Below are positions 44,837 to 54,990 of a stretch of DNA of 64,000 nt, piece by piece. The notes under the pieces were generated by a model. It ran no database searches. It saw only the letters and a list, made by a program, of their open reading frames with translations, and had not been told where the DNA came from. The DNA comes from Tolypothrix sp. PCC 7712 (GTDB lineage Bacteria > Cyanobacteriota > Cyanobacteriia > Cyanobacteriales > Nostocaceae): assembly GCF_025860405.1 (NCBI RefSeq), contig NZ_CP063785.1:2790001-2854000 (forward strand). The letters are read 5' to 3'. The first letter of the stretch is position 1; the number at the start of each line of letters is the position of its first letter. The position numbers were made by a program, and so were the translations under genes.

Positions 44837-45121
44837 TTAATCTTGAGGCTCTTCAGAAATAGGTTCTGATTCTGTTTCAGAGTCGGTTTTGACATCAATT
44901 TTAGGTTTAACAGGTTTAGGGCCACGAATTAGAGCAGGATTGACCGGCGGCTTAGTTTCATCTTTAAAAGATCCTTTTTTTCCTTTACCAGATGAGCGAT
45001 TCCCGCTTGGTTTTGATTTTGGATTAGACTCTCTTGGGGTTACAGAATCCAAATTTTCAGAATTACTATCAGCATTTGCTTGGGACTGACGTTCTGATTT
45101 CTTAATTGGGCGTTCTACCAT
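44837..45121 (-). CDS. Disordered, highly charged small protein
   Basis: 94 residues rich in Ser, Pro, Lys and Glu (KKSERQSQANADSNSENLDS, SGNRSSGKGKKGSFKD, ESEPISEEPQD), with no hydrophobic core. It is basic in the middle and acidic at the end, suggesting a flexible linker or nucleic-acid contact. It precedes the VirB10/TrbI-like gene in the opposite order, about 310 bp away, both leftward. No family is known to me. Coding is supported mainly by the open frame and biased composition. Confidence 0.5.
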   Translation of the reverse strand: MVERPIKKSERQSQANADSNSENLDSVTPRESNPKSKPSGNRSSGKGKKGSFKDETKPPVNPALIRGPKPVKPKIDVKTDSETESEPISEEPQD

Positions 45122-45435
45122 TGTTGATTTTTGTAAATGTATTTTTTATGATACATCAGTTTAAAGATTATCAATTGGTTGAGTATGCTTTTTAGCTTTC
45201 GGACTCAATGCAATTGCATAATTCACAAAAATGTAAGATTCTTATTGACTAATTATTGCTGATTTTAACTTTGAGGGTATAGTGCGATCGCCTAAACAAA
45301 ATCTGTGATTTATCTTTACCTAAGTAACCAAAAAATTGTTGACTGCTCAATTCAAAATGCAAATTTCCCTCAGCTAAAATAGATGTAACTTTCCAAATTA
45401 AATTTTAGCAATTGCTGGTGGAGTTGACATCATAA

Positions 45436-47025
45436 CTAAAATTGCATTGCTTGATTAACATAGATTTCAATTGCTGTACCCGCAGGTAAAAACCAAACGT
45501 TAGTTCGTTGGCTCATTTGAGAAATTGCTTGCTGATTGCGTTGCACGATTTGGGGAACTACAGTATTTATCCCACCTTCTAAAACTCCGGCTAAGATGTT
45601 GCGTTGAGGATTACTATTGCTGACGATAGTACCACCAGCAGTTGTAGTTACAACTTGAGATTCAGTACGGTTAGCTAACTCAGCTGCTTTACCAAGACCA
45701 CCTAACATAAATAACCCTAGATCCATACTAGCAATCGATGAACCGCTATTAGGAAATCGATTGGCGATTAAGGGTTTACCTTGGGGAGCACGAATGACCA
45801 GTGCATTTGCTGATAAACTTCTTTCTGTGATTTGTCCTTGATTTTTTACAATCATTTTGACTACGTTAAGCTGAATCAAACCTTGCTCAGAAATAGAGTT
45901 TATTTCAGTTAATAATTCTGTATTTGCAGGAATTGCGATCGCACCATCTGCTGCTTTTAAGGGTTCCTTTAACCTGACTACAAAGATATTATTATCATCG
46001 CTATCTTTTGATTTAGTCGTTTCTCCAAATATAGCTGTTGCCAACACAGCTTTAGCATGACTACCAATTGCTAAAGATTTTGGATTTTTTTGTAATCCTT
46101 GACCTACTATAGAAGTTTGCTGATTCGGTGTATCTTCTGGCTGATTATTACTTATTTGTTGTTCTTCTTGATGATTATTTTCTTCTACATTCCTGACATT
46201 TTGATTAGAATTATTAGCAGCAGCAACCTGTCCATAGCTACCTAACTTTGCTATCTTCTCCCAATCTTGGAGTGGGTTTGGTGTAGAGATTGGAGTTACA
46301 TTGACTGATGGTTGCACCAATGGTTGAGTTGATGGTTGGCTAATCAGCGGTTGGGGTAATAATGAAGATTGAGCAACAGGTTGTTGAGGATTAGGGTATC
46401 TAACCATGCGCTCAACTGTAACTGTCCTGGGTACATAAATTGTTGACCTCGGTGTTGGTATTCTTGTAACTACCATTCGTTCAGATTGAGAAGTATCTGG
46501 CTGTGAATTTGATGCAACTGCTCTCATTCTGCCACTTCTTAACTGTTGTTGTGCTGATTTCACAGCTACCGCTTGTTCAGTTAAAGCTAATTTTGTTTTC
46601 AGAGTCTCTACTGTTGCTGCTAAACTTTCTTCTCTAGATTCTGGTTTTACCGATGGTTGAACTTCTGGCGAAACAATCTTCTTTTTTGGGGTTTGATTAC
46701 TACTCATCAATTGTGATAAAAACCCACCAGCAAATAAAACTATCAATAAAGTAACACTACCAACTACACCTACTTTAGCAAAGGGATTTGATGATAGTGA
46801 TTGCTCAGTTTTCTCTGCTGTTGGTTGAGATGGTAATAACTGTACGTTATCTGATGATTCTAATGATTCTTCCGACTCAGCAGATATTGACTCTACTTCC
46901 AAACCTACTAATTGAGCCATCCGTAATTCCCAATCATCAGCGTTTAATGCTAGTGGGTAGTTATCAGATTTAGTATTAGCTAAATTTTCTGAGGAAGTAT
47001 CGGAAGAAACTAAATGCTGAGTCAT
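45436..47025 (-). CDS. VirB10/TrbI-like membrane-anchored protein (tentative)
   Basis: 529 residues. A cytoplasmic 88-residue start is followed by one transmembrane helix (about 89-110), a coiled coil (about 135-165), a long Pro/Gln-rich linker (about 170-330) and a beta-type C-terminal domain (SHAKAVLATAIFGETTKSKD, FVVRLKEPLKAADGAIAIPA, NVWFLPAGTAIEIYVNQAMQ). This order (cytoplasm, helix, Pro-rich, beta-barrel-like end) is that of VirB10/TrbI proteins of type IV secretion. No other secretion genes lie nearby, so it may serve another envelope role. Assignment by layout only. Confidence 0.6.
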   Translation of the reverse strand: MTQHLVSSDTSSENLANTKSDNYPLALNADDWELRMAQLVGLEVESISAESEESLESSDNVQLLPSQPTAEKTEQSLSSNPFAKVGVVGSVTLLIVLFAGGFLSQLMSSNQTPKKKIVSPEVQPSVKPESREESLAATVETLKTKLALTEQAVAVKSAQQQLRSGRMRAVASNSQPDTSQSERMVVTRIPTPRSTIYVPRTVTVERMVRYPNPQQPVAQSSLLPQPLISQPSTQPLVQPSVNVTPISTPNPLQDWEKIAKLGSYGQVAAANNSNQNVRNVEENNHQEEQQISNNQPEDTPNQQTSIVGQGLQKNPKSLAIGSHAKAVLATAIFGETTKSKDSDDNNIFVVRLKEPLKAADGAIAIPANTELLTEINSISEQGLIQLNVVKMIVKNQGQITERSLSANALVIRAPQGKPLIANRFPNSGSSIASMDLGLFMLGGLGKAAELANRTESQVVTTTAGGTIVSNSNPQRNILAGVLEGGINTVVPQIVQRNQQAISQMSQRTNVWFLPAGTAIEIYVNQAMQF

Positions 47026-47892
47026 ATTATCAATCGAGTAATTTAAATTTTCAGGAGATTGTCAGTTTTTAAATTAAATATTTAACCGATTTTAATTTAG
47101 TTTGAAGCAATTGAGCAGCTACGAATTGTCATGCAATCAGATAGCTAATAGTGAATTTGTTAAATATTTATATACTCTCAAGGAAATTGCTTTTTAGCTA
47201 TAATTTTCTCACCAGGTCTATTAAAGCATTTAAAAATTAATCAATTGGTCATTATCTGCACTTTACGCTGATATTCAGCTACCTTATGAGGCTGAAAATG
47301 CTCTATAATCTAAAATATTTACTCAGGTTGTTGACTAAAATTAATAGCATTAAACTTAATTATACCAAATCTTGCTGGCAATGAGTTTATAAAATTTCAG
47401 CAATTATTGCGTATTGTTGCAATCTCTAGTCAGGAATATTAAGCCTAAATTTATAGAAAATAAAAATTTTAATTTTTATTGAGACAGGGATGAAATAATT
47501 AAACATTTAGTTAAGTAGGAAAATTCCACTTGATTAAATATTTTAAAGATTCTGGTTTATACTACTTGATGTTTCCAGGTTGCTTGAACTACAAGCCTAT
47601 ATTTAGGGTTAGCAATGCCATCCTGTAAATAAATATTTATTTACTCTAGCAGAATTTATATCCCGGAATTTTTAGAAAAGTCCGGGATATGGGCAGCAAA
47701 GTTTAGTCTTATGCTAACTTTTTATATGACTTCATTCATTGCTTCAGTTAAGCGTGTTTTTAGGGGAAACTAACTGCCTTCATTTTATTTTTGAAAGTAC
47801 ATGAAAATAAAAATCTCGCTTGATTAAGCTGATAAAAATCAGCTTCAAACTTCTAACAAGGCTTGCTCGAAGTTAAAGTTATGACAAATACT
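47026..47892. other. Long spacer with two hairpins
   Basis: AT-rich, 867 bp, no gene seen. ATATCCCGGA (47658-47667) and TCCGGGATAT (47681-47690) are perfect arms. AAGCTGAT/ATCAGCTT (47826-47845) forms a tight hairpin with a four-base loop and could end the phosphatase transcript, although there is no T run. The promoter of the VirB10-like gene must be at the left end. Confidence 0.45.
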
Positions 47893-49296
47893 TTATGCTC
47901 GTTTTCTAGTCCAAGGGCCCCAAATTGCACAGGTAATTCCAGGATCTTGGATATTGACAAACATTGTACGGCCATCAGGTGAAAAGCAAGCCCCAGCAAA
48001 TTCACTACCGTTAATAGCATTTGCGGCAAAGCGATACAATTCGCCATTTTGGTTAACGCCAATTACGTACTCAGTATTGCTACCGTCTTCACATAAAAAG
48101 AGATCCCCAAATGGAGCTACGGTAATGTTATCAGGGAAATTAAGTATGTTCTCTGCCGGAGACTCAACAACTAGGGTAAGAGTGTTTTTTCTGGGATTAT
48201 AAGCAAAAACCTGCCCTTGTCCTACAGCCCCACCATTGGTACAGGTAAAGTAGATATTGCCATCACCATACCAAGCACCTTCACCGCGTGAGAAAATGGC
48301 TGCACCCTTAGCTTGTCCTTGACCTCGCACGGAACTAGCAAAAGAATTGTCATTAGGGTCAACATTATCTATCGTTACCCACTCAACTTCAACTGATTTT
48401 GATTGAGTGACAGGGAACTCTTTGCTGGTATTAAGTCTAGGTTTTCCTTTAACTACTAGCGCCTCTAATACTCCCGCACCACGCTTTTGCAAATCACCAT
48501 ATCTAGTAGGACGGACATGAGGACGGAAGCGATAAAAACAACTACTTCCATCATCTTCTGTTTGATAAATCCATCCCGTCTTGGGATCAACAGCAACAGC
48601 TTCGTGATTAAAACGGCCCATTGCTACAAGGGGAATCGGATCGGCAATCTGAATATTCTCTGTTGCTGGAACCTCAAAGTTATAGCCATGCTTTTTGCTA
48701 GCTCCACCAGGTGTAGGAAGGGTCAGGTTCTCTTCGCAACTAATCCAAGAATCCCAAGGAGTCGGCCCACCAGCACAATTACGAATAGTTCCTGATAGAG
48801 AAACAAATTGCTTCTTCACCCGTCTATCAGGCCCAACAATAATAGTCGTTGTTCCTCCTCCAATTTGGTCATATCGTGGCAATCCGATGATTGGATTAGA
48901 ACCATTAGCGCTGACCTCATGATTTCGTACTAAAATTGTGCTATTTGTTTTACGACCGTTTCTACTACGATCCTCAAAAGCAGCCATTCCATCATGATTA
49001 CTGGCTACCAATGCCCCATCATCCATACGTTGGCCTGTATAGGATATGGCAGTGTAGTTAAATCCACGAGGAAGTTCTAACAGTGGTTGCTTACCTAAGT
49101 TAATTCCACCAAGCACAACATCAACTAGTTCATCTGCATTTTCGGGTAGTTTTGCCTCTAAGGGGCCATAGCCAATTCCGTTAGCAACTTTACCTTTGGC
49201 TGCTCCTGCATACAAGGCTTCTAGGGGAGAAAGCATCGTCACACCAACAGCACTTGCACCAGCCACCTTAAAGAAATTACGTCTTGATAAGTTCAT
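47893..49296 (-). CDS. PhoX-type (DUF839) Tat-exported phosphatase
   Basis: 467 residues. The twin-arginine signal is clear: SRRNFFKVAGASAVGVTML at the N-terminus. The mature protein is a beta-propeller type fold with GDLFLCEDGSN, LVRNHEVSANG, WDSWISCEENLTLP and GEGAWYGDGNIYF, which carry the acidic ligands that hold calcium and iron in PhoX. It is probably a periplasmic phosphatase or phosphodiesterase; the family is broad (DUF839) and substrate is not certain. It is somewhat shorter than classic PhoX. Confidence 0.85.
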   Translation of the reverse strand: MNLSRRNFFKVAGASAVGVTMLSPLEALYAGAAKGKVANGIGYGPLEAKLPENADELVDVVLGGINLGKQPLLELPRGFNYTAISYTGQRMDDGALVASNHDGMAAFEDRSRNGRKTNSTILVRNHEVSANGSNPIIGLPRYDQIGGGTTTIIVGPDRRVKKQFVSLSGTIRNCAGGPTPWDSWISCEENLTLPTPGGASKKHGYNFEVPATENIQIADPIPLVAMGRFNHEAVAVDPKTGWIYQTEDDGSSCFYRFRPHVRPTRYGDLQKRGAGVLEALVVKGKPRLNTSKEFPVTQSKSVEVEWVTIDNVDPNDNSFASSVRGQGQAKGAAIFSRGEGAWYGDGNIYFTCTNGGAVGQGQVFAYNPRKNTLTLVVESPAENILNFPDNITVAPFGDLFLCEDGSNTEYVIGVNQNGELYRFAANAINGSEFAGACFSPDGRTMFVNIQDPGITCAIWGPWTRKRA

Positions 49297-49460
49297 TAGA
49301 AATGCTTCAGCAACATACCAGTGGTTTAAAAATAAAAATTGTTTTTTAATAAATTAATAAGGCTTGGTTAAGATTGGGTGTGAAGATACAGGTATGAAGG
49401 CTGTGAATATTCTGTGGTTAAAGGCAAACAGCCAATAAGCTGTTAAGCATTTAAATTGTA

Positions 49461-49580
49461 TATTTCGCACTCAGGTTGTCAAAAGTCAAGAGTCTAAAGT
49501 CCAAACTAGCCTTTGACTCTGGACTCTTGACCCTTGACAGTCCTAACGCCAGAATATTTGATTTAGGTGCGTATCAGCTT
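49461..49580. repeat. Dispersed AAGAGTCTAAAGTCC repeat, copy 2 (uninterrupted)
   Basis: It has the same order as 33456-33624: CTCAGGTTGTCAAAAGTCAA, GTCCAAACTAGCCTTTGA, CCAGAATATTTGATTT, GCGTATCAGCTTA. It lacks the 45-bp insertion seen in that copy and so marks the pre-insertion state. Confidence 0.75.
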
Positions 49581-50018
49581 ATCAAAGAGTCACCGTACTC
49601 CACTGAACGACAGCGATCGCAATTTTCCTAAATTCATTATCAAACGCAGATATCATTTGCAAGCAATGCCACAACAGTCAAAAAGCTAGAATTTCTGACT
49701 CGTACCCCGGATTTCTCACGAATCGTCTAAAAATTCTTGGTCTTATGTACGTACTATAGCTGCAAGAGTGTTTAAATTTTTGCTCTAAAAATTCTATCTT
49801 TTAAAAAAATATCTTAAGCAAGGAAAAGATGCGATCAAGCTGAAAATAAGTGACTAAATCTATACTTAGTATCACAAAATCAAATAGTAATCTTATATCT
49901 ATCTAAAGGATGATATTTATGATTTTTTGACTTTTGCAATATATTTCATAATTATGCATTTCAAAAAAAGCGATAATGAATTTTGCAATGATTTTCTGGC
50001 AGCCTCTATCACATCTAA

Positions 50019-50058
50019 ATTTGTCAAAAAAGGGGTGAAAACCCCCTTGGCAAAAAAA
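50019..50058. promoter_or_regulatory. Leader hairpin candidate upstream of the 50168 gene
   Basis: TTTGTCAA and GGGG at the left face CCCC and TTGGCAAA at the right around TGAAAA. It lies about 110 bp before the unknown gene at 50168. It could be an attenuator or the end of a small transcript. The role is inferred from position only. Confidence 0.4.
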
Positions 50059-50167
50059 CAAATCAGATATACACATCAGTCTGCTAATTAACAGTAATAT
50101 CTCGACTGTTAGTAGGGGCATAATGGGGGCAATTTATCAGGAAGCAGTTATACCAAAGGAGGTTGAG

Positions 50168-50614
50168 ATGAGTCGTCTTCTTTATGAAAGCTCAGTGTCA
50201 TATAAAGGATATCTCATCATTCCATTTGTTTTTGGCAAAGCCGATAATTACGAAATTTATTCCTATAAACTATTGGCAGAGATTGGTAATAATAGCCAAT
50301 TTCACAAAACAGAGAATCCAGCAGGTATTTATGGCAGTAGTATCAGTAATATCATTGATATTGCCAAAGAACATATTGACAAACAGTCAGAGTTTATCAG
50401 TAGCGGTGATAGTTTTAAATCTCGCTATATTTACCATCACAATTTAATTATTGTCTCCCAACAGGAGGGTAAATATTTTTACGACCACTACCCGCCAGAG
50501 TTATTGAATAATATTGCAGCACCAAAATTATTCAATTCAGAATATGAATGTCTGAGTTGGATCAAACTGGGACTGGATGGGCGATATACAAGGCAAAGAG
50601 TTAGACAACTTTAA
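50168..50614 (+). CDS. Protein of unknown function
   Basis: 148 residues from ATG 50168. This start is fixed by an excellent SD (AAAGGAGGTTGAG) and replaces the ATG at 50123. The protein is soluble and mixed alpha/beta, with SSVSYKGYLIIPFVFGKADN, an aromatic-rich middle (RYIYHHNLIIVSQQEGKYFY) and LSWIKLGLDGRYTRQRV at the end. I know no family. A strong terminator follows about 100 bp later, so it is monocistronic. Confidence 0.75.
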   Translation: MSRLLYESSVSYKGYLIIPFVFGKADNYEIYSYKLLAEIGNNSQFHKTENPAGIYGSSISNIIDIAKEHIDKQSEFISSGDSFKSRYIYHHNLIIVSQQEGKYFYDHYPPELLNNIAAPKLFNSEYECLSWIKLGLDGRYTRQRVRQL

Positions 50615-50710
50615 GATTCCTGCCTGAAAAAATAGGAAGTTGGATTTTGCGGCATAGGGCATAGAAAAAGCAATCAATGCCTGATTCTCTATGCCCCAAG
50701 TTAGTGAGCA

Positions 50711-50757
50711 GCAGTTGATCCCATCCTTAAGACATGGGATCAACTGCTGATTTTTTG
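50711..50757 (+). terminator. Rho-independent-type terminator
   Basis: GCAGTTGATCCCAT and ATGGGATCAACTGC are perfect 14-bp arms around CCTTAAGAC, followed by TGATTTTTTG. It ends the transcript of the unknown gene at 50168. Confidence 0.85.
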
Positions 50758-50879
50758 TAAGCATTTTTACTCTTTGCAGATTGCAGATTGACCGAAAATC
50801 AATGATGGTAAGCCCCGAAGAGAAAAAGTAAAGCTTGTGATGAAGGATTGACTGCAGAGGAAAACGAGAAATCACGAAC

Positions 50880-51282
50880 AGACATCAATACCTTTTCTGT
50901 GTCATCCTACCTGGGAATGAATTCTAAATGCAATAGGTATAATTTTATAGTATTACTGGATATCGAATACAAAATTGTACGGATAAAGCTGATATGAGAT
51001 TTTGCTGATAGCCGTAAATTTACAGTGATTGAATCCCAGAAAAATTAGAAATATCGGTGTTTTATAGTTATCTATGAGAGTACATATCTAACTATTTCCG
51101 TTTTTACTCGGTTCTCGACCATCGGTATATTTAGATTCAATGGAAATAGACTTATCTTTGCGAGTTGACAGCCAACTCTATTTGAAGAACACCCAAACTA
51201 GGGTTTAAGTTCAAAACTTCAGGTGTGCAATCCTCAGCGCGATCGCATAAAAGCTCTATACTGCTGAACGTCAGAATTCACC
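50880..51282. other. Promoter region of the hybrid kinase
   Basis: About 400 bp of AT-rich sequence with no gene and no clear structure. A HIP1 octamer (GCGATCGC) lies near 51239. I could not identify promoter boxes. Confidence 0.35.
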
Positions 51283-53523
51283 ATGAACCAACAATTCTCA
51301 TCCGATAACCCCCAGACAACTTTGGGAGCAAACATTAACATGATTGGGTGTAATCTGACAGACATCGCTTCATCGGAGACCACAACATATTTGCAACAGG
51401 CTATTGATTATAGTCCTGTGGGGATGGTCATACTGGATCGGGAAATGCGCTATTTGACGGTGAATCGCAAATGGCTAGAAAGCTATCACATAACTGATGA
51501 CATAATTGGACGCTGTCACTACGATGTATTTCCTGATATCCCCGAAGAATGGAAGCAGATTCATCAACAGTGTTTAGCGGGGGCGATCGCCCAACGCGAT
51601 GAAGACCGATATTTACGTGCAGATGGTTCTATTGAGTGGGTACGCTGGTTGATACGTCCTTGGCATGAGGCTAGTGGTGAAATTGGCGGGCTGGTAATGT
51701 TTAGTGAAAATATTACACAGCGCAAACAAACAGAAGAAGACCTACGCGCTAGGAATATGCTGTTGCATTCTATTTTGGAAAGTACACCAGACTTGATTGT
51801 GGTTAAAGATTGCCAAGGTCGTCATGTGGCTCTCAACTCTAATTTAGCTAAATTATTTGGTAAGCCCATCAACGAGATTATTGGCAAAGACGATACAGCA
51901 GTATTACCACCTGATGCAGCTCAGGAAATCATGGCCAAAGACCGCCAGATTTTGGCAACAGGAATCACAGAGACTTACGAAGAAGAAATATCTGCTGATA
52001 ACATTCAGGGGATTTTTCTGACCACCAAGGCTCCTTGGCGTGATGCTAAAGGCAACATGATGGGAATTATTGCCATAACCAGAAATATTACTGAGCGCAA
52101 ACAAGCTGAAATCACCCTAGCTAAAGCTAAAGAAGCCGCAGAAGCAGCAAGTTATGCCAAAAGCGAATTCCTCGCCAATATGAGCCATGAATTGCGGACT
52201 CCCCTCAACGGTATTTTAGGCTATGCCCAAATTCTGCAACGTTCCCAACACTTAGATGAAAAAGAGCGATCGCGTATTGATGTCATTTACCAATGTGGTT
52301 CGCATTTGCTGACTTTAATTAATGACATTCTGGATTTATCAAAAATCGAAGCACAAAAACTGGAACTTACACCTACGGATTTCCACTTACCAGCATTTTT
52401 GCAAGGTGTTGCAGAAATGTGCCGCATTCGCGCCGAACTCAAAAATATTAATTTTCAATATCAATTAGCTGCAGAATTACCTATTGGCATTCATGCCGAT
52501 GAAAAACGTTTACGACAAGTGTTAATTAATCTTCTCAGCAACGCTATTAAATTTACCGATACAGGTAGCGTAATTTTGACCGTGAGCTATGCTGCAGCCG
52601 GAAAAATTCGCTTTCAAGTCCGTGATACTGGTATAGGTATCCCCGAAGAAAAACTCCAAGTGATTTTTCAACCCTTTGAACAAGTAGGAAATCATCGGCG
52701 ACAAACAGAGGGTACTGGGTTGGGATTGGCAATCAGCCAAAAAATTGTCGGATTAATGGAAACCACTATTGAGGTGCAAAGTCAAGTAAATGTTGGGAGT
52801 ATTTTTTGGTTTGATGTCAACTTACCTGAAGCTGATGAGTGGGTTAAAACATCTCAAACTGATGACAAGGGACAAATTATTGGTATTAAAAACTGCCGTC
52901 CTAAAATTTTGATTGTGGATGATAAATGGGCAAATCGCTCAGTAATTGCGAATTTACTCAGCCCCATTGGTTTTGAGGTAGCTGAAGCCGTCAATGGACA
53001 AGAAGGTTGGCTGAAAGTTTGGGAATTTCAACCAGATATTGTCTTGACTGACTTATTAATGCCAGAAATTGATGGATTTACTTTGATCCAGCGCATCCGT
53101 AAGTCAGAAACATTCAAAGAAATTGTGATAATTGTGTCATCAGCAAGTGTATTTGAAACTGATCAACATCGCAGCATAGAAGTAGGCGGAAATGATTTCC
53201 TCCCTAAACCAGTACAAGCAACGACTCTCTTGCAAAAATTACAACAACATCTGCATCTAGAGTGGCTTTATGAAGAGCAGAAAAATGAACATCTACCAGA
53301 ACTAGATCATACTGAGCTAATTGCTCCACCTATAGCCGAACTAGAAACTCTGTGCAAGTTGGTAATGAAAGGTAACTTTAAGGGAATTATTAAACAAGCA
53401 GCATTAATCGAACAGATGGATAAAAAATATATCCCCTTCGCGAAAAAGCTGCACGAACTAGCAACAGGATATCAAGACCAAGATATCTTGGCACTCATTC
53501 AATCTTATAAGTCAAAGCTTTGA
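51283..53523 (+). CDS. Hybrid sensor histidine kinase (PAS-PAS-HisKA-HATPase-receiver)
   Basis: 746 residues, soluble. Two PAS domains (about 34-150 with a PAC end, and 156-275) are followed by the kinase core: H-box MSHELRTPLNGILGYAQIL (phospho-His H302), N-box NLLSNAIKFT, G-boxes GIGIPEEK and GTGLGLAI. The receiver at about 540-660 has phospho-acceptor D590 (ILVDDK... LTDLLMPEIDG). The C-terminal 70 residues are a helical tail often found on cyanobacterial hybrid kinases. PAS ligands are not predictable. The next gene is another receiver-kinase, probably part of the same phosphorelay. Confidence 0.93.
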   Translation: MNQQFSSDNPQTTLGANINMIGCNLTDIASSETTTYLQQAIDYSPVGMVILDREMRYLTVNRKWLESYHITDDIIGRCHYDVFPDIPEEWKQIHQQCLAGAIAQRDEDRYLRADGSIEWVRWLIRPWHEASGEIGGLVMFSENITQRKQTEEDLRARNMLLHSILESTPDLIVVKDCQGRHVALNSNLAKLFGKPINEIIGKDDTAVLPPDAAQEIMAKDRQILATGITETYEEEISADNIQGIFLTTKAPWRDAKGNMMGIIAITRNITERKQAEITLAKAKEAAEAASYAKSEFLANMSHELRTPLNGILGYAQILQRSQHLDEKERSRIDVIYQCGSHLLTLINDILDLSKIEAQKLELTPTDFHLPAFLQGVAEMCRIRAELKNINFQYQLAAELPIGIHADEKRLRQVLINLLSNAIKFTDTGSVILTVSYAAAGKIRFQVRDTGIGIPEEKLQVIFQPFEQVGNHRRQTEGTGLGLAISQKIVGLMETTIEVQSQVNVGSIFWFDVNLPEADEWVKTSQTDDKGQIIGIKNCRPKILIVDDKWANRSVIANLLSPIGFEVAEAVNGQEGWLKVWEFQPDIVLTDLLMPEIDGFTLIQRIRKSETFKEIVIIVSSASVFETDQHRSIEVGGNDFLPKPVQATTLLQKLQQHLHLEWLYEEQKNEHLPELDHTELIAPPIAELETLCKLVMKGNFKGIIKQAALIEQMDKKYIPFAKKLHELATGYQDQDILALIQSYKSKL

Positions 53524-53585
53524 CAAACACCAAAAGACAAAATTAATTATGTCTTTTGTTGGTTTCTACACATCCTAGAGGTTGT

Positions 53586-54914
53586 ATGACTCTGGTAACT
53601 GAACAAACGGCGACAGTTCTAATTGTTGATGATAATTCTGCCAATTTAGGTGTCCTATCTGATGCCCTAGATCAAGTTGGCTTAGAAGTATGCGTAGCAA
53701 AATCTGGCAAAATCGCTTTAGAAAGGATTAAATATGTTATACCAGATTTGATTTTGCTGGACATCATGATGCCAGATATGGATGGCTTTGAAACCTGTAA
53801 TCACTTAAAAGCCAATCCTGTCACTAAAGATATTCCAGTTATCTTTATGACCGCATTTTCTGATACAGCTAACAAAGTCAAAGGTTTTGAAGTTGGGGCT
53901 GTAGACTATATTACCAAACCCTTCAATCAGCAAGAAGTTTTATCAAGGGTTAAATTGCACCTCAAATTACATGATTTATCAGTAAAATTAGAGCAGAAAA
54001 ACGCTTTATTAGAGCAGAAAGTTGGAGAAATCAGCCAAGCATATCAAGATTTACAAGAAATGCAACTGAAGTTAATTCAGAGTGAAAAGCTATCTAGCCT
54101 AGGACAGATGGTTGCTGGCATCGCCCATGAAATTAATAACCCAGTCAATTTTATTTATGGCAATCTCATTCATGCCAACGAATATACTCAAGAAGTCCTA
54201 AATCTTTTAAATCTTTATCAAGAAGAATATCCTCATCCTACACCCCGTATTCAAACAGGGCTTGATGAAGTAGATATAACTTTTATTCAGGAAGATTTAT
54301 TAAAGTTGCTCAAATCAATGAATATTGGTGCTAGACGTATTCGTGATATTGTGCAATCTATGCGGATTTTCTCGCGTGTCGATGAAGCCAACATGAATGC
54401 TGTAAATATTCATGAGGGCATTGATAGCACACTGATAATTTTGAATTATCGCTTAAAGTCTAAACCAGAGTATCCTGGTATTGAAGTAATCAGAGATTAC
54501 AGCCAGTTGCCACTAATTGATTGTTATGCAGGGCAACTGAATCAAGTATTTATGAACATTATCGCCAATGCTATTGATGCTTTAGATGAATATAATCAGC
54601 AGCGTTCATTGGCAGAAATTAAGCAGCAACCAAGCCGCATAGAAATTCGTACTACTATGATTGACAAGAATCAAGTAGCTATCCACATTGCAGATAACGG
54701 CCCTGGTATAAATCAAGAAGTCCTAGAAAAACTATTTCAACCATTTTTTACCACCAAATCTTCTGGTAAAGGCACTGGATTAGGCTTATCAATCAGCCAC
54801 CAGATTATTGTCGAAAAACATGGTGGCTGTCTCTATTGTAAATCGACACCTGGACAGGGAACAGAATTTATCATTCAAATTCCCATTCATCAAAAAGTTA
54901 GTCGAGTGGCTTAG
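53586..54914 (+). CDS. Receiver-histidine kinase fusion
   Basis: 442 residues from ATG 53586 (MTLVTEQTATVLIVDDNS); upstream codons in the same frame (TTG 53556) lack support. The N-terminal receiver has phospho-acceptor D59 (LILLDIMMPDMDG). A coiled-coil linker (about 122-165) leads to the kinase domain with H-box GIAHEINNPVNFIYGN (H181), N-box NIIANAIDALDEYN and G-box FTTKSSGKGTGLGLSI. The short gap (62 bp) to the preceding hybrid kinase suggests one operon, in which the receiver here may accept phosphate from that kinase. The output is not encoded nearby. Confidence 0.92.
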   Translation: MTLVTEQTATVLIVDDNSANLGVLSDALDQVGLEVCVAKSGKIALERIKYVIPDLILLDIMMPDMDGFETCNHLKANPVTKDIPVIFMTAFSDTANKVKGFEVGAVDYITKPFNQQEVLSRVKLHLKLHDLSVKLEQKNALLEQKVGEISQAYQDLQEMQLKLIQSEKLSSLGQMVAGIAHEINNPVNFIYGNLIHANEYTQEVLNLLNLYQEEYPHPTPRIQTGLDEVDITFIQEDLLKLLKSMNIGARRIRDIVQSMRIFSRVDEANMNAVNIHEGIDSTLIILNYRLKSKPEYPGIEVIRDYSQLPLIDCYAGQLNQVFMNIIANAIDALDEYNQQRSLAEIKQQPSRIEIRTTMIDKNQVAIHIADNGPGINQEVLEKLFQPFFTTKSSGKGTGLGLSISHQIIVEKHGGCLYCKSTPGQGTEFIIQIPIHQKVSRVA

Positions 54915-54963
54915 TCGTCAAGAGTCAAGAGTCAAGAGTCAAAGGTCAAGAGTCAAAAGTTAT
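54913..54963. repeat. GTCAAGA tandem repeat
   Basis: AGTCGTCAAGAGTCAAGAGT and further GTCAAGAGTCAAAAG units follow the kinase stop. They relate to the TCAAGAGTCCAAAG repeats at 33490 and 49480. It is another heptameric tandem repeat. Confidence 0.7.
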
Positions 54964-54990
54964 TCCTCGTTGTCTCCATTCCCCAACCAG

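Noticed and set aside
49903-50121. 72-codon minus-strand frame upstream of the 50168 gene
   Set aside because: It overlaps the GGGG/CCCC hairpin and has no SD or family features.
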